14,608 nt of DNA. Source: JANQKX01 sp039028695 (GTDB lineage Bacteria; Pseudomonadota; Alphaproteobacteria; Kiloniellales; Kiloniellaceae). Below, piece by piece: positions 1-6,234 of this stretch (the stretch's first letter is position 1; the number at the start of each line of letters is the position of its first letter). The stretch spans positions 1 through 14,608 of the forward strand of contig JBCCHN010000133.1 in NCBI GenBank assembly GCA_039028695.1, given 5' to 3'. The notes beneath the pieces are model-generated. The model was not told the origin of the DNA and made no database searches. It worked only from the letters and a program-made list of their open reading frames with translations. The position numbers and the translations under genes were made by a program.

Positions 1-111
1 CCTTGGCGGCGGTGCGGCGGCGGCGGGGCGCGCGACTGCGGATCCACGCCGCCGGCCGCGGACTGCTCGCCCGCATCGCGGCGAGAGCTGCCGGTGCGGC
101 GGTCAGGTTCT
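1..111. other. Left-edge GC-rich segment, no assigned gene
   Basis: This 111-bp edge is very GC-rich and rich in CGG/GCG triplets. One plus-strand frame is open from the edge to a TAA at 113-115. That would overlap the minus-strand peptidase stop codon (112-114) in a convergent arrangement. It would encode about 37 residues of an Arg/Ala-rich C-terminus ending in CRCGGQVL. It could be the tail of a neighbouring gene, but the Arg-rich composition is also what such GC-rich DNA gives by chance in any frame. I cannot assign it. Confidence 0.2.
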
Positions 112-1404
112 CTAACGGCCGGCGCGACCCTTTTCGCCGGGTGGGCAAATATCCAGGAGGGACTCCCAAGCCGTTTTGGACATGGAGGGTGTGAAGAGAT
201 CGCTTCGCTTTGCCGCCGCGTGCCGGTCCACCGCGGCCTGGATCGTGGCCCGCCGTTCGGCGCTCGCCGGGTGCGTGGACAGATAGGGCGGCAGCTTAAA
301 GCCACCCCAATCATCGTGATCATGGTCGTGGTCTTGATTGCTTTTACGGTCAGGTGATTCGGTATCTTTCGTTTCAGGATCTGGTTTGTCCTGGTCGATG
401 GAACCCGCCTCCAGCCGTTCGAGCTGCTGGAAAAAATCCGCCAGGCCTTGGCTGGAAATGCCGCTGGCGGTCAACAGGTCGACGGCCCGATCATCCGCAT
501 CCCGCTCTGCATCCCGGCCGTATGAAAGCTGTAAGAGTGTTTCACCGGCCGCAATCACGGCGCCACTGCCGATGTCCCCCAACACCACGCCGAAAAAGAA
601 GCCCAGCCCCAACACCTTTATGAGACCGGCCGTGCCATGGCGTTCGGTCACGTGTCCCATTTCATGGGCCAGCACCCCGGCGACCGCGTCCGGCCCGCTG
701 GCATCGTCGATCAGCCCCCGAAACAAGACAATGCGCCCGCCTGGCAGGGCAAAGGCATTCACGACGGGAAAATCCCAGACCTCGACCCGCCAGGGATAAT
801 CGCCCTCGGCGTGGGCGGCCAGGCGGTCCGTGAGGCCCTGAAGCGCCGCCACACCATCGGGCCGTCGACAGACCAGGGCGATGGCATCGTCTTCGCGCAC
901 AAAGGTTTTGGTGAGTTGATCGTAAACCTGATCCCCCAGGGCGACTTCCCAAGACTTAGGCAGGGTATGACTGATCGCCACCGCCATGCCGGGAATGGCG
1001 TACCAGATGACAAAGCCCAGCCCCACCAAGCCAAAAAGGCCATAGGCCACCCAGCGCCAGGGCGGTTCTTTTTTGGTGAGCTTCAGGTGAGGCGCCTGGG
1101 CGACCAGCTCCCGGCGCAAGCGGCCTTCGGTGATGGTCAGGCGCGCATCCACCGCGGTCTTGTTGGAAAGGCGCATATCCCCCACGTGGGTCATCTCGTC
1201 CACCAGACTCAGATCCGCCAGCTCCCATGAGGTTAAGAGCTGTCCTTGGGCATCGAAAAGATGCAACGCTCCCCCGTTCAGCTCGATCCGCACCGCATGG
1301 CGTGCCGCCGTTTGACCGTCGCTATAATGCCCATTGGCCGGCCCGTCTGGCCAATCGACGGCTGTCGGATCGTCCGGTGTGGTGCTGTGATCGGAGGGGG
1401 TCAT
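112..1404 (-). CDS. M48-family zinc metallopeptidase with N-terminal anchor
   Basis: This is a 430-residue membrane-anchored metalloprotease. Residues about 26-110 form an N-terminal beta-rich domain (starts HYSDGQTAARHAV) of the DUF7092 type that often precedes M48 peptidases. A single membrane segment follows at about 117-145. The catalytic zinc site is HEMGH at 247-251; E300 within RDAERDADD is the likely third zinc ligand, and STHP at 377-379 is the usual M48 C-terminal motif. A hydrophobic stretch at 261-292 may be a second membrane-associated helix. Residues 335-365 are a polar insert ending in an alternating Asp/His tract. The ATG at 1404 has no obvious Shine-Dalgarno. It lies 68 bp downstream of the DUF898 gene on the same strand, so the two are probably cotranscribed. 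M48 enzymes degrade or process envelope proteins; the substrate here is unknown. Confidence 0.9.
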   Translation of the reverse strand: MTPSDHSTTPDDPTAVDWPDGPANGHYSDGQTAARHAVRIELNGGALHLFDAQGQLLTSWELADLSLVDEMTHVGDMRLSNKTAVDARLTITEGRLRRELVAQAPHLKLTKKEPPWRWVAYGLFGLVGLGFVIWYAIPGMAVAISHTLPKSWEVALGDQVYDQLTKTFVREDDAIALVCRRPDGVAALQGLTDRLAAHAEGDYPWRVEVWDFPVVNAFALPGGRIVLFRGLIDDASGPDAVAGVLAHEMGHVTERHGTAGLIKVLGLGFFFGVVLGDIGSGAVIAAGETLLQLSYGRDAERDADDRAVDLLTASGISSQGLADFFQQLERLEAGSIDQDKPDPETKDTESPDRKSNQDHDHDHDDWGGFKLPPYLSTHPASAERRATIQAAVDRHAAAKRSDLFTPSMSKTAWESLLDICPPGEKGRAGR

Positions 1405-1472
1405 TCTTGTGCTGCGGGGCCAGTTGTCACGATACTAAACAGGCTAGCCTTACGCCCTTTGGGCGCGTCCCG

Positions 1473-2843
1473 TCAAAAGCCCACCTCGCCCACGTCCAAC
1501 ACATCGGCAAAGCCTTCGCCGCGGCGAGGGCCGGCGTCCTGGTTTTGCCGGATCACGTCAAAGTCCTCGCTGCCGTGCACTGTCAGGCTATTGATCGCCG
1601 CATGGGCCAGGGGATGAGTCAGAAAGACGATCCTGAGCACGCTCAAGACCAGCATCACCAGCAGCAAAAAGACCAAATAAGCGATTTGAATAGTCCAGAC
1701 CACCGCATCGTCTTGCAGGTTATCCAGGTTCTGCAAGGCCTGCCAATCCACCGATCCGGCAAAAAGGACTGCAACCACGATCCCCATGACGATGAAGACG
1801 GCCATGGTCAGGATCACGAATAGTACGTAGATCCAAAAGACCCTCCCAAACGTCAAACCAGACTCAAACCATAAGGACCGAAACTTAGTCACCGAGGCAA
1901 AGTAGCGGAACTCGCGGACCTTGTACCACATCAAGGATATGAAATAGACCGGAACGACCAGCCAAATGGCCATTAAAAAGATACCCAATCCTACGGCGGC
2001 GGCAGGGTTTACCTCTAGGCCGTCACCAGCAAAATAAAAGGATGCCGGGAAGTAAAAGACAAGAACAGCCCAAAACATCGCGTTGACCACCCACACAACC
2101 AACCAGGGCGCCATCAAATCGCTGGTCTTGCCCTGGTAGGTCATGGCCTGATTGCCCAGCCAGGTGTTTTCCACCATGTAGCGCTGAAGCCGATTGCGCG
2201 ACCAGGGGTGGGCCAGAAACAAGGTGATCACCGACACAAGGCCATAGAGCATGGCCCGCCAGGCATAACCCCGGCCGGTGCCGCTTTGCCCGGCCCTGAT
2301 GCCCCGCCAACGGGTGCGGGTTAGGCGATAGCGCCGGGCGCGATAGACCGCGAAGTGAATGAGATAAAAAATGATCGTCACATAGATGGCCTGATAAATC
2401 CCAAACCAGAGGAAACTGTCTTGCTGAGCCTCCGGGTCATCGCTGAAGATGCCAGGAAATACAAACTGCTCAGCGGCTAAGCTAATTAAGAAAAGGGGAA
2501 CCAGCACCGCCAAAGCAATGAGGAAGCCCAAGAACAGCTCCTTGCCCGTGCCGCTGTATTCAAAGGCCTCGCCATCGTAACTAACCTTGCTCCAAAGGTA
2601 GCGGCGCAGGCGGGTCTTCCCCCAAAATCGATAGACGCCAAGGGTTGCTAGAGTCAAAAGCGCGTTTTTCACCGCGATCCCGGCAATCGGCCGGCCCTCG
2701 CCCTGATAGAGCAGGTTTTGCGCCGGCGCCTGCCCGCCGGAGGATCCGCCGCCGGCCGCCGCCACGACCGGATCGCTTCGCAAGGGGTGCCGGCTGCTCT
2801 GGTTTGGCCCACTCCCCTGATGTGATCCATCGGTAAAAGGCAC
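1473..2843 (-). CDS. DUF898 (YjgN-type) multi-pass inner-membrane protein
   Basis: This 456-residue polytopic membrane protein has the DUF898/YjgN hallmark YRFWGKTRLRRYLW at residues 71-84, followed by YDGEAFEYSGTG at 89-100. Residues 1-45 are a Ser/Gly/Gln-rich, probably disordered tail. Hydrophobic segments fall near 104-125, 145-166, 197-211, 245-272, 281-306, 334-362 and 381-408. The W-x-K/R-x-R-L-x-R-Y motif recurs near 213-238 and in weaker form near 306-330, so the protein is an internal repeat. The start is GTG at 2843, chosen because AAGGAG sits 9 nt upstream; the nearby ATG at 2830 is out of frame. Family function is not established. The downstream M48 peptidase gene supports a joint envelope role; DUF898 and M48 genes are often neighbours. 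Confidence 0.88.
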   Translation of the reverse strand: MPFTDGSHQGSGPNQSSRHPLRSDPVVAAAGGGSSGGQAPAQNLLYQGEGRPIAGIAVKNALLTLATLGVYRFWGKTRLRRYLWSKVSYDGEAFEYSGTGKELFLGFLIALAVLVPLFLISLAAEQFVFPGIFSDDPEAQQDSFLWFGIYQAIYVTIIFYLIHFAVYRARRYRLTRTRWRGIRAGQSGTGRGYAWRAMLYGLVSVITLFLAHPWSRNRLQRYMVENTWLGNQAMTYQGKTSDLMAPWLVVWVVNAMFWAVLVFYFPASFYFAGDGLEVNPAAAVGLGIFLMAIWLVVPVYFISLMWYKVREFRYFASVTKFRSLWFESGLTFGRVFWIYVLFVILTMAVFIVMGIVVAVLFAGSVDWQALQNLDNLQDDAVVWTIQIAYLVFLLLVMLVLSVLRIVFLTHPLAHAAINSLTVHGSEDFDVIRQNQDAGPRRGEGFADVLDVGEVGF

Positions 2844-2852
2844 GGCGTTCTG

Positions 2853-2858
2853 CTCCTT
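2853..2858 (-). promoter_or_regulatory. Ribosome binding site fixing a GTG start
   Basis: On the minus strand AAGGAG lies 9 nt before the GTG at 2843 of the DUF898 gene. This near-consensus site supports GTG over any internal ATG. Confidence 0.7.
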
Positions 2859-3081
2859 GGATTTGAGGCGTTCTTCAGAATTCTACGGACGCGATCCCAC
2901 GGGCCGGACAGGCCGATTACGATTCGCTGACCACGCGGGGAAATTTAAGCCAAAAGCTGTTACCAGCCTCTAAAAACAATCGAAAATCCTTAGATTTCGT
3001 TAACGCGATAGTTTCCCGCCAAACCAGCATCCAGAGGTAGGGTAAGAAGCCGATCCCGCACGGGCGATCCGTGAGTCATCC

Positions 3082-3426
3082 CTACCCGGTTCCCTGATGG
3101 AAGACCATCCGCCATTGCCCTTCCGCAAGGCGCCAGATCGAGCTGCGCAGGGTCCCATTTTCTAAGATTCGATAGGTCAAAAGGCGCACTGTCGGCGCCA
3201 AGAACCGTTCGGAATAATCCACGATCGTTCTCGGTCCGTCAAAACCCGGACCATCGGCCAGTCTGGCCACCATGATGGCCTTATCATAAACCCGGCCCGA
3301 GCGCCCGAATTCCACAAAGTCCTCGGCCAAGTGACGATTCACCAGATCCGCCGAACCGCGTACCGCCGGGTCCAACAGCTTCTCCTCCAACGACCTCAAC
3401 GATTGATCCGGCCCGTCATCAGTCAT
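3082..3426 (-). CDS. DUF4440 / NTF2-like (SnoaL-like) small protein
   Basis: This 114-residue protein has the NTF2-like DUF4440 pattern. It has an N-terminal helix LEEKLLDPAVRGS (13-25), then HLAEDFVEFGRSGRVYDK (32-49), and a C-terminal strand pair RSSIWRLAEGQWRMVFHQGT (94-113). The family is a cone-shaped alpha+beta fold used as a small-molecule pocket or minor enzyme; no catalytic residues can be assigned here. It starts 9 bp downstream of the crystallin-J1-type gene on the same strand, so the two form a tight operon. The Shine-Dalgarno is weak. Length is normal for a single-domain member, and there is no signal peptide, so it is probably cytoplasmic. Family assignment is confident; function is unknown. 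Confidence 0.8.
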   Translation of the reverse strand: MTDDGPDQSLRSLEEKLLDPAVRGSADLVNRHLAEDFVEFGRSGRVYDKAIMVARLADGPGFDGPRTIVDYSERFLAPTVRLLTYRILENGTLRSSIWRLAEGQWRMVFHQGTG

Positions 3427-3435
3427 TCGAAAACT

Positions 3436-3813
3436 CTATTCTGCACCACTAGACATATCGAGCTTCACCCCATCCCGATAAACCGCCACGACCTGAATCG
3501 TCCCAACGATCCCCCGGTTAAAGGCCTCCAAACCCTCGGCAGGGACCCAAAGTTCCTGATGGATCTTTCCGCCGGCTTCTTGTGCCGGGTAGTGACCGGC
3601 CGTGGCTTGATCGATATCAAAGCGGGTGACGTCCCCCAAGTTATCCGTTGCAGGCCGAACGGAATTCCAATCACGGGCAATCCTTTCCGCATAGGAAAAA
3701 GTTGTCACCGGATAAAAAATCGGCTGATCAGGCAAACGCGGTGGCCAAGCCATCCAACCACTTGCCTTCACCAACTCCAATTCCTTTGCACCGGTGGGCC
3801 GGTAGAGAATCAT
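3436..3813 (-). CDS. Small 'ADP-ribosylation/crystallin J1'-type protein
   Basis: This 125-residue protein matches a small family often annotated as 'ADP-ribosylation/crystallin J1'. Diagnostic segments are ILYRPTGAKELELVKASG (2-19), the Pro-rich PPRLPDQPIFYPV (24-36), IARDWN (45-50), VTRFDID (62-68), and HQELWVPAEGLEAFNRGIVG (84-103). That label is historical: I see none of the metal-binding motifs of ADP-ribosyl hydrolases. Only a fold-sized globular domain of unknown role can be claimed. ATG at 3813 has GAAGGA only 2 nt upstream, closer than ideal. It is the first gene of a two-gene operon with the DUF4440 gene and is divergent from the GNAT gene. It is probably cytoplasmic. Confidence 0.75.
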   Translation of the reverse strand: MILYRPTGAKELELVKASGWMAWPPRLPDQPIFYPVTTFSYAERIARDWNSVRPATDNLGDVTRFDIDQATAGHYPAQEAGGKIHQELWVPAEGLEAFNRGIVGTIQVVAVYRDGVKLDMSSGAE

Positions 3814-3916
3814 GGTCCTTCAATCAGATTTTTCCGCCATGCCTCGCGCGCCTTTTACGCATCGATCAGAGTTACACCAGATCAGAACTTTCCGGAGCAG
3901 ACTGAGCCAATCGCTT

Positions 3917-3931
3917 AAGCGGTTGCCGCTT
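3917..3931. repeat. Inverted repeat overlapping the GNAT -35 region
   Basis: AAGCGG-TTG-CCGCTT is a perfect 6-bp inverted repeat with a 3-nt centre. It overlaps a second palindrome, CGCTTAAGCG, at 3912-3921. The pair sits in the divergent promoter region and covers the proposed -35 element, so it may be an operator. It could also be chance. Confidence 0.4.
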
Positions 3932-3951
3932 TGCCCTTACAACTTTATTAT
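3923..3951 (+). promoter_or_regulatory. Sigma70-like promoter for the GNAT gene
   Basis: TTGCCG (3923-3928, 4/6 to TTGACA) and TATTAT (3946-3951, 5/6 to TATAAT) are separated by exactly 17 bp. They would start a transcript near 3958 with an untranslated leader of about 40 nt ahead of the ATG at 3999. The inverted repeat at 3917-3931 overlaps the -35 box. Confidence 0.5.
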
Positions 3952-3998
3952 GCATCTCAGTTTTTCGCAAATCTTGGCAAGCTGCGCCCCTCGAGGCC

Positions 3999-4481
3999 AT
4001 GAGCACAATCCGCCCCTTTCGGCCCGATGATGCGGAAGCCATGCTGGGCCTGCACGGCGAAGCGATCACCCGTTGCTGTGCCGCCACATTATCTCCCGAA
4101 GCGGTGACGGCTTGGCTCTCTGGCCGCACGCCCGAGGGCTATTTGCGCGCCATTGCCAAAGGCGAGCGGTTTTGGGTCGCCACAGGAGCGGACAATGCCG
4201 TGATCGGCTTTGCCTCCTGGCGGGACGATGAGTTGGAAAGTCTTTACGTGCATCCCGATCATCAGGGAAGCGGCGTCGGGCGGGCGCTCTTTGCCGCCTG
4301 TGAGAAGGATGCGCGGGCTTGCGAGCAATCGCTGACCAAGGTGAGCTCCACCTTGAATGCCCAGTCCTTTTACGAGTCTTTGGGATTTCACTTTATAAGC
4401 ACGGGGTATTGGGAAAAACGCGGCCATCGCCTACCCACCATCGAAATGATTCGGCCGGCGAAAACGCTGCACGAGGGATGA
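3999..4481 (+). CDS. GNAT-family N-acetyltransferase
   Basis: This is a single-domain, 160-residue acetyltransferase that would transfer acetyl from acetyl-CoA to an amine. Motif A, LYVHPDHQGSGVGRAL (82-97), carries the Q-x-x-G-x-G pyrophosphate-binding loop. Motif B, NAQSFYESLGF (120-130), has the Tyr that typically acts as general acid. The N-terminus STIRPFRPDDAEAM is typical of the fold. The C-terminus IEMIRPAKTL resembles the YjaB-like subgroup, which does not define the substrate. ATG is preceded by a weak GAGG. It is divergent from the crystallin-J1 gene and convergent with the 263-residue gene, 8 bp away. The substrate cannot be read from the sequence. Confidence 0.9.
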   Translation: MSTIRPFRPDDAEAMLGLHGEAITRCCAATLSPEAVTAWLSGRTPEGYLRAIAKGERFWVATGADNAVIGFASWRDDELESLYVHPDHQGSGVGRALFAACEKDARACEQSLTKVSSTLNAQSFYESLGFHFISTGYWEKRGHRLPTIEMIRPAKTLHEG

Positions 4482-4489
4482 CACAGCCC

Positions 4490-5281
4490 CTAATCCGCGC
4501 CCAACGCCCCTAACAGCATGGCTGGGTAGCCCATGGAGCTTTTGCCGGTAAGGGCCGGGCCGGGATAGTCTTGCAGCAGTTTGGCCATGAGCTTTTGGGT
4601 CTTGCCCCGTTTCATCTCGCCGGGGTCGGTTTCCAGGCTGAGGCTCCAAAATTGATGCTTGGCAAAGGCAATTTCCACCAGTTCCCACATAAGAAAACCC
4701 GGTTCGCGACGAACCTCATCCTGCGCCGAGAGTACCTGTGTGGGGGAGCCTTTGCCGTCCGCTCCCTTGCCGTCCGCTCCCTTGCCTGGGCGCTTTCCGC
4801 TCTTGGCCTTAGCGGCCTCTGCCTTACCATTTCCCGCTTTTTCACTTTTGGCCTTGATCTGATCGATGGGCAAAGAACTTTGCCAGCGGATCTTCGCCAC
4901 ATCGACTCGCCGGCCATCCCGCTGATTGTCGGCCAGCGCGGCCTGAAAACCGGCGGCCTGGACTCCGTCGCTGGACCAGGTAAAGCGGTGCCAACTCTCC
5001 AGGCGGCCCGTTGCCTTGATGGTGCCCTCCACGGCAAGGCTATGCTGATCGAGGCGGGTTTTCAGCTGCAGCTTATCGCCCCGCAGCTTTAGGCCCAGGT
5101 CCTCGCGACCGTCCAAAATAAAATAGAGGTCACTGCGCTGTTCGCGTTGCGGCGCTGACGGTTTGCCCTTGCCGTCCGTCACCGAGGCCCACGCCAGCCT
5201 CCGATACCAGTTCCAGACGTCCTTCGGACAGGCGCCCTCAAACATCCAGCGCAACTCTTCTGTCGCAAAAGGCTCGCTCAT
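4490..5281 (-). CDS. Uncharacterised protein, weakly CYTH-like
   Basis: I do not recognise a named function for this 263-residue soluble protein. The N-terminus ELRWMFEGACPKDVWNWYR (9-27) and the segment RSDLYFILDG...LGLKLRGDKLQLKTR (49-76) recall uncharacterised proteins with an R-x-D-L-Y...L-G-x-K-L-R pattern. The order of charged strands, with SLSLE (213-217) near the end, vaguely recalls CYTH triphosphate-binding folds, but the N-terminal E-x-E-x-K is not evident. Residues 143-180 are a Lys/Ala/Gly-rich linker containing GADGKGADGK. ATG at 5281 lacks a strong Shine-Dalgarno. It is divergent from the DUF47-pit operon across 220 bp holding a Pho-box-like repeat, so phosphate regulation is possible. 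Confidence is high that it is a gene and low for any function. Confidence 0.75.
   Translation of the reverse strand: MSEPFATEELRWMFEGACPKDVWNWYRRLAWASVTDGKGKPSAPQREQRSDLYFILDGREDLGLKLRGDKLQLKTRLDQHSLAVEGTIKATGRLESWHRFTWSSDGVQAAGFQAALADNQRDGRRVDVAKIRWQSSLPIDQIKAKSEKAGNGKAEAAKAKSGKRPGKGADGKGADGKGSPTQVLSAQDEVRREPGFLMWELVEIAFAKHQFWSLSLETDPGEMKRGKTQKLMAKLLQDYPGPALTGKSSMGYPAMLLGALGAD
4752..4786. repeat. In-frame 15-bp tandem duplication
   Basis: TTGCCGTCCGCTCCC occurs twice back to back (4752-4766 and 4767-4781) and is followed by a partial third copy, TTGCC (4782-4786). On the minus strand it encodes the repeated GADGK units in the linker of the 263-residue protein. Identity is perfect, so the duplication is likely recent or still variable. 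Confidence 0.85.
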
Positions 5282-5381
5282 GGAATCTTACTTACTTTCA
5301 TGACGCCTTTCTTATCAGCCGACCCGGGGAATTCCAACCGGCTTGGCAAGGCTTAGACCCACTTGCCGGCGACTTTGGGCT

Positions 5382-5398
5382 TGCTTTCAAACAAAGCA
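5382..5398. repeat. Inverted repeat next to the Pho-box-like site
   Basis: TGCTTT-CAAAC-AAAGCA is a perfect 6-bp inverted repeat with a 5-nt centre, six bases left of the Pho-box-like repeat. It could be an operator half or a small hairpin in a leftward transcript. No function is shown. Confidence 0.35.
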
Positions 5399-5404
5399 GT
5401 GATT

Positions 5405-5422
5405 ATGACACTTTTGTGACAC
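5405..5422 (-). promoter_or_regulatory. Candidate Pho box (PhoB site)
   Basis: On the minus strand this reads GTGTCAC-AAAA-GTGTCAT: two 7-bp direct repeats spaced 4 bp apart, 11 bp centre to centre. That is the architecture of a PhoB box (CTGTCAT, 4 AT-rich bases, CTGTCAT). The units match at 6/7 and 5/7 positions. It lies 80 bp before the DUF47 start and 124 bp before the divergent 263-residue gene, and its orientation points toward the latter. In Sinorhizobium meliloti the orfA-pit operon is known to be repressed by PhoB when phosphate is scarce. By analogy it may repress the pit side, activate the other side, or both. Confidence 0.55.
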
Positions 5423-5490
5423 TTGCTTTACCCTCTGTTGGTAGGGCAAAAGCCATCCCCCCAATCGAATTGTCTTAACTCACAAGCTCT

Positions 5491-5496
5491 AAGGAG
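5491..5496 (+). promoter_or_regulatory. Strong ribosome binding site for the DUF47 gene
   Basis: AAGGAG lies 5 nt before the ATG at 5502. It is the best Shine-Dalgarno in the window along with the DUF898 site, and it fixes this start. Confidence 0.7.
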
Positions 5497-5501
5497 CGGC
5501 T

Positions 5502-6155
5502 ATGGCTTTGCAGTTGTTCGGGCGTACCAAAAAACTTGAACGCCAGGTTGATGAGTTTCTCGACATCGTCGCGGATTCCGGCCTGACCTTCGAGCAGGCG
5601 ATTTCCGCTTATTTAAGCGAGGGCCACGAGTCCCAGCGATTCACTGCCAAGATCGACCAGATCGTTCAGCTTGAGACCCGCGCCGATCATATCGGCAACG
5701 CCGTGGAATTGGAGATGTATAGCGAGACCCTCATCCCAGATGCCCGCGGCGATGTCTTAAAGCTGCTGGAGTCGCTGGATGCCATCGTCAACGCCTTTAA
5801 GGGAATCCTGTTTTACTTCTTAACCGAAACGCCGGCCATCCCCGAGGACCTTAAAGGGTCTTATAAGGACCTTTCCGAATTGACCACCCGTTCCGTCTCG
5901 GATCTGGTTATCGCTGTCCGGGTCTTTTTTCGCGATCCCAAAGGCATCAAGGACCATCTGCACAAGGTGCGCTATCACGAAAAAGAGGCTGACCAGGTGG
6001 TTACCGAATTGCGCCAAGCGATTTTTAAACGGGACATTCACCTGGCGGAAAAGATCCACCTACGCTTTTTCGCTGAGCGCATCGTCTGGGTATCCGACAT
6101 GGCCGAAGACGTTGCCGACAACCTGGCCATCTACGCGGTCAAACGCAACATCTAG
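5502..6155 (+). CDS. DUF47 family PhoU-like protein (OrfA/Pit accessory protein)
   Basis: This 217-residue all-helical cytoplasmic protein has the DUF47 (TIGR00153-type) pattern. It shows LFGRTKKLERQVDEFLD near the N-terminus, EGHESQRFTAKIDQIVQLE in the middle, YHEKEADQVVTELRQAIF at about 158-175, and a C-terminal SDMAEDVADNLAIYAVKR. Acidic E/D-xxx-E/D positions such as ETRAD and EKEAD are the PhoU-like metal-binding clusters. Length is normal for the family. It is the first gene of an operon with the PiT permease 79 bp downstream, an arrangement known as orfA-pit in rhizobia. There it is taken to modulate the permease, as PhoU does for the Pst system. A Pho-box-like repeat lies upstream. Family assignment is secure; the regulatory mechanism is not established. 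Confidence 0.92.
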   Translation: MALQLFGRTKKLERQVDEFLDIVADSGLTFEQAISAYLSEGHESQRFTAKIDQIVQLETRADHIGNAVELEMYSETLIPDARGDVLKLLESLDAIVNAFKGILFYFLTETPAIPEDLKGSYKDLSELTTRSVSDLVIAVRVFFRDPKGIKDHLHKVRYHEKEADQVVTELRQAIFKRDIHLAEKIHLRFFAERIVWVSDMAEDVADNLAIYAVKRNI

Positions 6156-6234
6156 GGCCAAGGCCCTTCACCTCGATCGTGAACGTCACCCCGATCAGCC
6201 CTTTCCTTTCTGTACCAGCTAAATCTTAAGCCCC

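Noticed and set aside
637..1230. 197-codon plus-strand open frame
   Set aside because: It is antisense to the M48 peptidase gene, whose HEMGH and STHP motifs are certain; GC-rich coding DNA commonly leaves long open antisense frames.
1227..1823. 198-codon plus-strand open frame spanning the peptidase/DUF898 junction
   Set aside because: It is antisense to both genes, has low-complexity His/Gln/Asp composition and matches no family.
3036..3086. GGTAGGG...CCCTACC inverted repeat as a terminator after the DUF4440 gene
   Set aside because: The arms are 37 nt apart, overlap the stop codon and have no T-run; the small inner CCCG-CA-CGGG stem is too weak to call.
5415..5443. Sigma70 promoter TTGTGA...TTGGTA for the DUF47 gene
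   Set aside because: The -10 match is poor; I could not find a convincing promoter in 5282-5501 beyond the Pho-like repeat.
6155..6166. GGGCC-AA-GGCCC palindrome after the DUF47 stop as a terminator
   Set aside because: A two-base loop cannot form a stable hairpin, there is no T-run, and termination here would cut off pit.
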